Shown: positions 6,853-11,182 of the stretch, one piece after another
Numbering within the stretch: the stretch's first letter is position 1
Layout: every line of letters starts with the position of its first letter
Assembly (NCBI GenBank): GCA_900128585.1
Contig: LT642751.1
Span: 1 to 11,182 of the forward strand
DNA: 11,182 bases
Source: Stramenopiles sp. TOSAG23-3
Taxonomy: Eukaryota > Sar
Reading direction: 5' to 3'
Notes under the pieces: model-generated
Seen by the model: the letters and a program-made list of their open reading frames with translations, nothing else
What the model was told of the DNA's origin: nothing
Database searches by the model: none
Program-made: the position numbers and the translations under genes

Positions 6853-6987
6853 ATGAAAGAAAAACGTCACCGACGGGGTAACGGAAATTGCACGCGACTA
6901 TGTTGCGAAAAATACTTGGTTCGAAGGCCATCAAGACCACGGAGTCAGCAGTTTCAAAAACTATACAGTCGTTTAACCATAGCGTAG
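6853..6987 (+). other. Upstream ORF overlapping the start of the Mdm33/CCDC51-like gene
   Basis: ATG 6853 has A at -3 and opens a 44-codon, very basic frame (MKEKRHRRGN...) that ends at TAG 6985-6987. It overlaps the first 88 nt of the main CDS in another frame. If transcribed, an overlapping uORF of this kind would reduce initiation at 6900 unless scanning is leaky. The transcription start may instead fall after 6853. The peptide is probably not functional in itself. Confidence 0.3.
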
Positions 6988-7715
6988 GGCTTTCCCCGGT
7001 AAAGGTAGACCGTCTCAAACAAGCTGTAGAAGTTCATGAAAAATCGTTTAATTTTGCAAAGCAGGAGCTCGCATCACATCGTCGGGGATATGAGAAAGCA
7101 GTGACTAATAGAAGCAAGGTTCAGGCGGAGATTAATTCTTTGCTACAGAGAAAACAAGACTGGAACAATAATGACCTTTCTCGTTGCACCGAGTGCTACC
7201 AGAAAGAGCACACGCTGACAATTCTAGAAGAAGAGGCAAAGCTTGCGTGCGCAAAGCAGGAACAGAAAGTCGAATTGATGCAAAATCAATTTTTAGGTGC
7301 TCTTCGCTCGGTATACCAGGAAGAAACCGCGCTTTCTCAGAGAGCTAAGATTTTGAGTTCTTATTTTACTTGGGGCTTAATCTTCTTGAACTCTAGCATT
7401 TTTTTAGTTTCTACATTGCTGATTGAGCCTAAGAAGAGGGAGCAGGGAGAAATTCGTTTGAAGAAAATGATTCGAGAAGAAAACTCGCAGCGGCAGAATC
7501 AGACGATAGGGACGTTGGGTGAAATAAAAAAATCACTTACAGATCTGTGTATCGCACAGACGAAAATAGTGCCGACAGAATGGGATAGCAGCGAAGAAGA
7601 GGAAATCGGCATCAGCAGTTCTGCCCTGGATTTTGAGAAGTATCAGCCTCAGGCCGTTGCATTTTTCATTGGTGGGGCCGTGACGTATTTTCTTTTGACG
7701 TTGCCATCTCCGTAA
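6900..7715 (+). CDS. She9/Mdm33-CCDC51 (MITOK)-type mitochondrial inner-membrane coiled-coil protein
   Basis: Predicted protein of 271 aa. The open frame runs back to TTG 6888, but ATG 6900 (A at -3) is the first and gives a basic, amphipathic, acid-poor start (MLRKILGSKAIK) suited to mitochondrial import. Residues 35-150 form a long coiled coil with the block EINSLLQRKQDWNNNDLSR (77-95), close to the conserved LLQRK-W-DL segment of She9/Mdm33. A first membrane segment lies at 156-175 (FTWGLIFLNSSIFLV), followed by EPKKR; a second helical region spans about 180-222, then an acidic linker (SSEEEE) and a second membrane segment at 252-267, four residues from the end. Yeast Mdm33 affects inner-membrane architecture and fission; animal CCDC51 has the same coil-membrane-coil-membrane plan and is reported as the MITOK K+ channel subunit. 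Which role applies here is unknown. AATAAA at 7778-7783 and TGTAA at 7764-7768 lie shortly after the stop. Confidence 0.75.
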   Translation: MLRKILGSKAIKTTESAVSKTIQSFNHSVGLSPVKVDRLKQAVEVHEKSFNFAKQELASHRRGYEKAVTNRSKVQAEINSLLQRKQDWNNNDLSRCTECYQKEHTLTILEEEAKLACAKQEQKVELMQNQFLGALRSVYQEETALSQRAKILSSYFTWGLIFLNSSIFLVSTLLIEPKKREQGEIRLKKMIREENSQRQNQTIGTLGEIKKSLTDLCIAQTKIVPTEWDSSEEEEIGISSSALDFEKYQPQAVAFFIGGAVTYFLLTLPSP

Positions 7716-7856
7716 AAAAGCGTCTCGGAGGCTATCTTTTGCGCGAGCTTATTGCATACACCCTGTAAATTCTCTAAAATAAAAAAGTAAGTGAACACAT
7801 TTTAGAAACTTTTTAATTCATTTTTTACTACTTCGTACCGGATTTACCGAAAAAGA
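7716..7856. other. Convergent 141-bp spacer
   Basis: Both flanking genes end here, so their 3' UTRs probably share or overlap it. On the plus strand TGTAA (7764-7768) and AATAAA (7778-7783) are possible polyadenylation signals. AAAAAAGTAAGTGAACA (7781-7797) resembles AAAAAAGTTGGTGAACA at 6761-6777, with two differences. TACTTCGTACCGG (7829-7841) is the inverted copy of 6601-6613. A 6-bp hairpin (GATCAG 7855-7860, CTGATC 7870-7875) spans the stop codon of the channel gene. Confidence 0.5.
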
Positions 7857-10800
7857 TCAGAGAGGAGGACTGATCACTATAACGGTGTCATCTTTCAAAA
7901 CCATTGAAGTTCTGACTGGGCACGTGTAAAGGTACGGCAACTTGCTATCTCCATTTACATTCTTCTTGTGTCTGTCTCGACTTACTTCCTCTTGAAAAAA
8001 CAATCTTGAGGTTCCTAAATATACACTCTTTCCATGGCGATAGATTCCAAGCGGGATGCTTTTCTCTGACTGAACAAAATAGTCAAACAGCTGGTCAAAT
8101 GGAAGGTTCACAAATTCACTCGGTACTGGGACTTGCTTCAAGATCGGCTTCTTGGAAAGCCCAAGAGCACTTTCTGTTCTTTCTCTTTTCTTCCCTGTGA
8201 ACGATTTCTGGTCTCTTGCTGTAAAATTAATTTTCCTTCTTGCAATATTGTGGTTCTCTGACTCATTTGCAGGTGGAGAAGAAGCGATAGATAACCCTCG
8301 TTTAACACTGAAAGTTCCGTCGCCTCCAATCAAAGTTCGAAAAACAGTAATAATGTACGGGTTGTACCACGATTGGGCAACAGCGCGGTCGATAATGGAC
8401 GCATGAAAAATATAGCCCGCAGCAAATAGGGGCGACATGAAGTACGCATGTTCTTGAAAGAACAATCTATACATTTTCTCAAGCGAACTTATCTGTTTAT
8501 TTGAAGGGGAGTTAAACGCATACTCCGGTCTTAAAAACCGACAATTAGATATGTTCTTGATTTCTGCAGTCACACCGGACAAATTGCGCACTTCGTAGAG
8601 TCCCAGAAGCGTTGTGATATGGTCGTAGTCCACCTCGGCAACGTCTAGGGTATTCTTCTTCCACGGCACCAAATCTGATTCGTAGGTCCCCGCTCGCCCA
8701 AACGATTCGGTTTTCTTCTTGTAAGAAAGCATGGACAAGTGATAGGCATTTTTGACACCTGCAGCTAGAAGAACAGAGTAGTCGCATGGGTCTCCAATAA
8801 ACCAATACAAGTCCGAAAAGTGTGATATAATGTCCCAATCTTCTTGCAAAGGAAGGTGTTTTCCTATTATTACGATTGGACGCATGGCCATAGTTTTCAC
8901 TCGAAGCTTCGAAATGATGTGAAATATTGCCTCTATTTTGTTCCCCATAAAGGATAGGAGTATATGACCTTCGAAATCTACCTTTTTCAAAACTACGTTT
9001 TCGAGCTTGCGTTCTGAGCCTTCCAAGTGCAGTTCATCTGGTTTATAAATTGAAAGCGACTCAGGAACCAACGGCTCATGAGCATTAAAGCGCTCAAAAT
9101 TTCTACTTCTCTTCCATTGGGTTGAATTAGCAGGCGTGCTGGTCTTCGATCGCATACTAAGTCGTCTAATAGGGTGGTTAACAGCCTTGAATTTCTCCGC
9201 ATTCGAAGTCGACGTCTGACGAAAGATGCTTTCGGTAGATGCCCAAGAAAAAGTATTCATTAGATCATCCGAAACAGACGGACTGTTTATGCTGCTAGGG
9301 CGCCGTTTTTTCAGCACTGACCCAGGCATCGCGCGTTCCTTGGCAGCATTTGATGAGTAAAAATCAGAATCTTTACTCACACCCAACGAGTTCGACGAAA
9401 AACCAGCCTTTACGTTTTTTAAAAAACTTGCATCGAAAGTAAACGCATTGTTGAGGGGTTGATTATCAGGTTCATCACCATCACCGTTGCTGCTACCTTG
9501 CGCAGTGCTTGCCGCATTGTGGTGCTCTTCTCGAAAAATCATTGCTGCGCTAGCATACAGCTTGTTAATTTGGTTTATATGAGCTGCACCACGAGCTACA
9601 AAAAAACCAATTTCCCCCATATTTAAACGGGTGTTGCACGGGTTCAAGAGAATCTGTCCTTCTCGCGCTACTCCGATTAGAATGGAACCGAACTGAGAAT
9701 ACACTACTCGTGCGACGGTGGTGAATTTTTGACAATGAAAATGGCTTCCAAGCACTAAAGGATATATTTCAAACCCGATTCCCCACTGATATTCTAACGA
9801 TGCGTTTTTTGAGACCTTTTCTTCGTCTATATTTAAATCATACGATCGAAGTAGGTTGGCCAATAAAGGTATTGCGCCTGGACAAATAATATTGGCAACA
9901 GTAATTTGTTGCTTAACAAGTCCGATGGAAAACACTTCACCTTTTGCACCAATTGCCCAACGTAATCGACGGGCATTTTTTGAAGAATCGCTGTCAATCA
10001 CCGAAGCAAATATTTCAAGATTTGGGTTGAGTTTACGAACGATGGATGCTCCCAAGACTACACTAGCATCTTCCCGTGCAGGGTACCTCGCATCCTTGTC
10101 AGCAATAAGGAAACAAGCTACTGCCGATTTTACCTTTGCCCTGTGCAAGTCTGCTTCCACCAGCGTCGATCCTATCAATAAGGACACTCTCCCCCTGAGC
10201 CAATGGCCTCTAATGATCGATTTGATCAATGGCGAAGGTTTCTCTGGAACCATAATGCACATCGGCAAGTCCTGCTTTCCGTGGCTCATACCATAAATTT
10301 CGTGCAAGAATTCAAGCAAGGCTCGAGAACTTAATTTCCCACAGAGCAAGATGTGCCCGTCGGCAGCAAGGCTCTTGTAGCGCTTGTTTCTAGTCTCGAT
10401 CTGGCGCATTTTCCTCAGCTTTTCCATTTGCTGCGGAAGAACAAAAGCAATAGCAATCAAAGTAAAGGACATGAACATTTGTCCAAGGAGAGTTTCCGGT
10501 TTCACGTCACCATATCCTACTGTGGAGAAGGTAATCACGAAAAAATAGAGGGCAGAGAAAAACCCTAAATTCTGGCTGTACTCAATTTGCAGAAATATCC
10601 CAGCCGAACAGAACAATATGCAGCTGGAAAGGTACATTATTCGATAATGACGATGAGAGTAATGCACAAAGAATCGTTGAATTACTTGCCAGCTCTGCAG
10701 AATCCGCAACACCCGGCAAACGCGCACCACACGCAAGAACGTTTCGGCAACCGGATCTTCCCAGTTCGTGTTCTCAACAGCAATGCTGGAGGTTGTGGTG

Positions 10801-11182
10801 GCGCCCTGACTGCTGTTTACCGGCAATTCTGTGCGTCCGCTTTTCAGCGAAACGTAATCAGCCAAAAACAAAAAGTCAACAAAAACCGGAAGAATTGTTA
10901 CCAAATCTACCAAGCTGACAAAAGAGAGCACGAATTTGGACCGTATTTCCGCCAAGAACAACGAGAGGAAGTAGTCAAACAGGAAAAATAGACCAATGAT
11001 AATTTCAATCACTAGAATTGCAAGGCTACCCCGTTCAAGGCTTTTGTCATAAGTTTCCGCCACAAAAATTATAGCTGCAGTAAAGGAAAAGGAGGCTTGG
11101 ATTACATCTAAAGTTTTATCGTAACCTTTTTCGTGCATAAAATCTAAAAGACGCTCCCGCAAGCTTCCTCTATATTCGACCC
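7857..11182 (-). CDS. Slo/BK-type potassium channel with tandem RCK domains (N-terminus outside window)
   Basis: About 1108 codons are visible; the frame is still open at the window edge, so the N-terminus, including any S0 segment, is missing. Numbering here starts at codon 11160-11162. Membrane segments: S1 21-38, S2 47-70, S3 77-102, S4 about 141-158 with Arg144, 147, 150 and 153 every third residue, S5 172-193, pore with TVGYGD (214-219), S6 224-246. RCK1 begins at HILLCG (270-275) and includes a BK-family block with CPGAIPLLANLL (427-438). A Ser-rich linker (about 545-715) leads to RCK2 (about 730-945, ending in ITVFRTLIGG), and the C-terminus LFDYF...IPLGIYR...LPYLYTCP...VIVIS (1025-1098) matches the usual Slo end. 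It should conduct K+ and respond to voltage and an intracellular ligand. No acidic calcium bowl is visible where RCK2 would carry it. The S3-S4 linker is long (about 38 aa) with a possible N-glycosylation sequon at Asn116. Stop is TGA at 7857-7859. Confidence 0.92.
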   Translation of the reverse strand, partial: VEYRGSLRERLLDFMHEKGYDKTLDVIQASFSFTAAIIFVAETYDKSLERGSLAILVIEIIIGLFFLFDYFLSLFLAEIRSKFVLSFVSLVDLVTILPVFVDFLFLADYVSLKSGRTELPVNSSQGATTTSSIAVENTNWEDPVAETFLRVVRVCRVLRILQSWQVIQRFFVHYSHRHYRIMYLSSCILFCSAGIFLQIEYSQNLGFFSALYFFVITFSTVGYGDVKPETLLGQMFMSFTLIAIAFVLPQQMEKLRKMRQIETRNKRYKSLAADGHILLCGKLSSRALLEFLHEIYGMSHGKQDLPMCIMVPEKPSPLIKSIIRGHWLRGRVSLLIGSTLVEADLHRAKVKSAVACFLIADKDARYPAREDASVVLGASIVRKLNPNLEIFASVIDSDSSKNARRLRWAIGAKGEVFSIGLVKQQITVANIICPGAIPLLANLLRSYDLNIDEEKVSKNASLEYQWGIGFEIYPLVLGSHFHCQKFTTVARVVYSQFGSILIGVAREGQILLNPCNTRLNMGEIGFFVARGAAHINQINKLYASAAMIFREEHHNAASTAQGSSNGDGDEPDNQPLNNAFTFDASFLKNVKAGFSSNSLGVSKDSDFYSSNAAKERAMPGSVLKKRRPSSINSPSVSDDLMNTFSWASTESIFRQTSTSNAEKFKAVNHPIRRLSMRSKTSTPANSTQWKRSRNFERFNAHEPLVPESLSIYKPDELHLEGSERKLENVVLKKVDFEGHILLSFMGNKIEAIFHIISKLRVKTMAMRPIVIIGKHLPLQEDWDIISHFSDLYWFIGDPCDYSVLLAAGVKNAYHLSMLSYKKKTESFGRAGTYESDLVPWKKNTLDVAEVDYDHITTLLGLYEVRNLSGVTAEIKNISNCRFLRPEYAFNSPSNKQISSLEKMYRLFFQEHAYFMSPLFAAGYIFHASIIDRAVAQSWYNPYIITVFRTLIGGDGTFSVKRGLSIASSPPANESENHNIARRKINFTARDQKSFTGKKRERTESALGLSKKPILKQVPVPSEFVNLPFDQLFDYFVQSEKSIPLGIYRHGKSVYLGTSRLFFQEEVSRDRHKKNVNGDSKLPYLYTCPVRTSMVLKDDTVIVISPPL

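Larger units (their letters stand above)
5818..6899. other. Long divergent AT-rich intergenic region
   Basis: This spacer of about 1.1 kb lies between two divergent genes and must hold both promoters. No ORF of 60 codons or more lies wholly inside it on either strand. It is very A+T-rich, with ATT/TAA microsatellite stretches (about 6533-6570 and 6700-6735), an A13 run (6311-6323) and a CT-rich block on the plus strand (about 6025-6064). Embedded structures listed separately are a hairpin with TATA-like sequences (6100-6159), a G+C-richer island (about 6385-6485), a 14-bp palindrome (6596-6609) and the shared element (6761-6787). I found no convincing tRNA A/B boxes. Confidence 0.6.

Noticed and set aside
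7855-7875. Hairpin at the channel's stop codon as a terminator
   Set aside because: The stem has only six pairs, has no U-tract logic on the coding strand, and eukaryotic Pol II genes do not use intrinsic terminators of this kind.
9856-10296. 146-codon plus-strand frame inside the K+ channel gene
   Set aside because: It is antisense to RCK1, whose conserved blocks are clear; the plus-strand translation has no family features.
1-11182. CRISPR array, transposon, integrated virus or defence island
   Set aside because: No regular repeat-spacer structure, transposase, integrase, capsid or nuclease domain is visible; all five long genes are ordinary eukaryotic cellular genes.

Overview
The window looks like nuclear DNA from a compact, intron-poor unicellular eukaryote, most likely a microalga or related protist. 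Reasons: every recognisable protein is eukaryotic (mitochondrial LepA/GUF1 with a presequence, a Slo/BK-type K+ channel, a She9/Mdm33-CCDC51-type inner-membrane protein, an SF-assemblin-like coiled-coil protein); there are no Shine-Dalgarno-led operons; coding DNA of balanced composition sits in very AT-rich spacers with trinucleotide microsatellites; and no CDS needs an intron. I cannot name the lineage. An SF-assemblin-like protein would suit a cell with flagellar roots or related microtubule-associated fibres, but that is inference.

Layout: (1) 1-281, pyrimidine-rich leader with a 31-codon upstream ORF; (2) 282-2288 +, GUF1, mitochondrial translational GTPase; (3) 2289-2737, AT-rich 3' end followed by a CT-rich leader with short tandem repeats; (4) 2738-4654 +, uncharacterised 2-oxoglutarate/Fe(II) oxygenase with a helical C-terminal extension; (5) 203-bp convergent spacer; (6) 4858-5817 -, SF-assemblin-like coiled-coil protein; (7) 5818-6899, a roughly 1.1-kb divergent AT-rich spacer with no substantial ORF, containing a hairpin, a G+C-richer island and a palindrome; (8) 6900-7715 +, mitochondrial inner-membrane coiled-coil protein of She9/Mdm33-CCDC51 type, with an overlapping upstream ORF; (9) 141-bp convergent spacer; (10) 7857 to beyond 11182 -, Slo/BK-type K+ channel whose N-terminus lies outside the window.

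The genes do not form one pathway. Two products (GUF1 and the Mdm33/CCDC51-like protein) are predicted to be mitochondrial. The second is convergent with a K+ channel; animal CCDC51 is itself reported as a mitochondrial K+ channel subunit (MITOK), but linkage alone does not show shared function. Several of the longest open frames begin at TTG or GTG. In a eukaryote the first ATG is the more likely start, so the starts given here are shortened accordingly. I found no CRISPR, transposon, rRNA or convincing tRNA. The best candidates for something undescribed are a motif shared about 125-145 bp upstream of the plus-strand genes, the G+C-richer island in the divergent spacer, and the domain architecture of the oxygenase and the channel.
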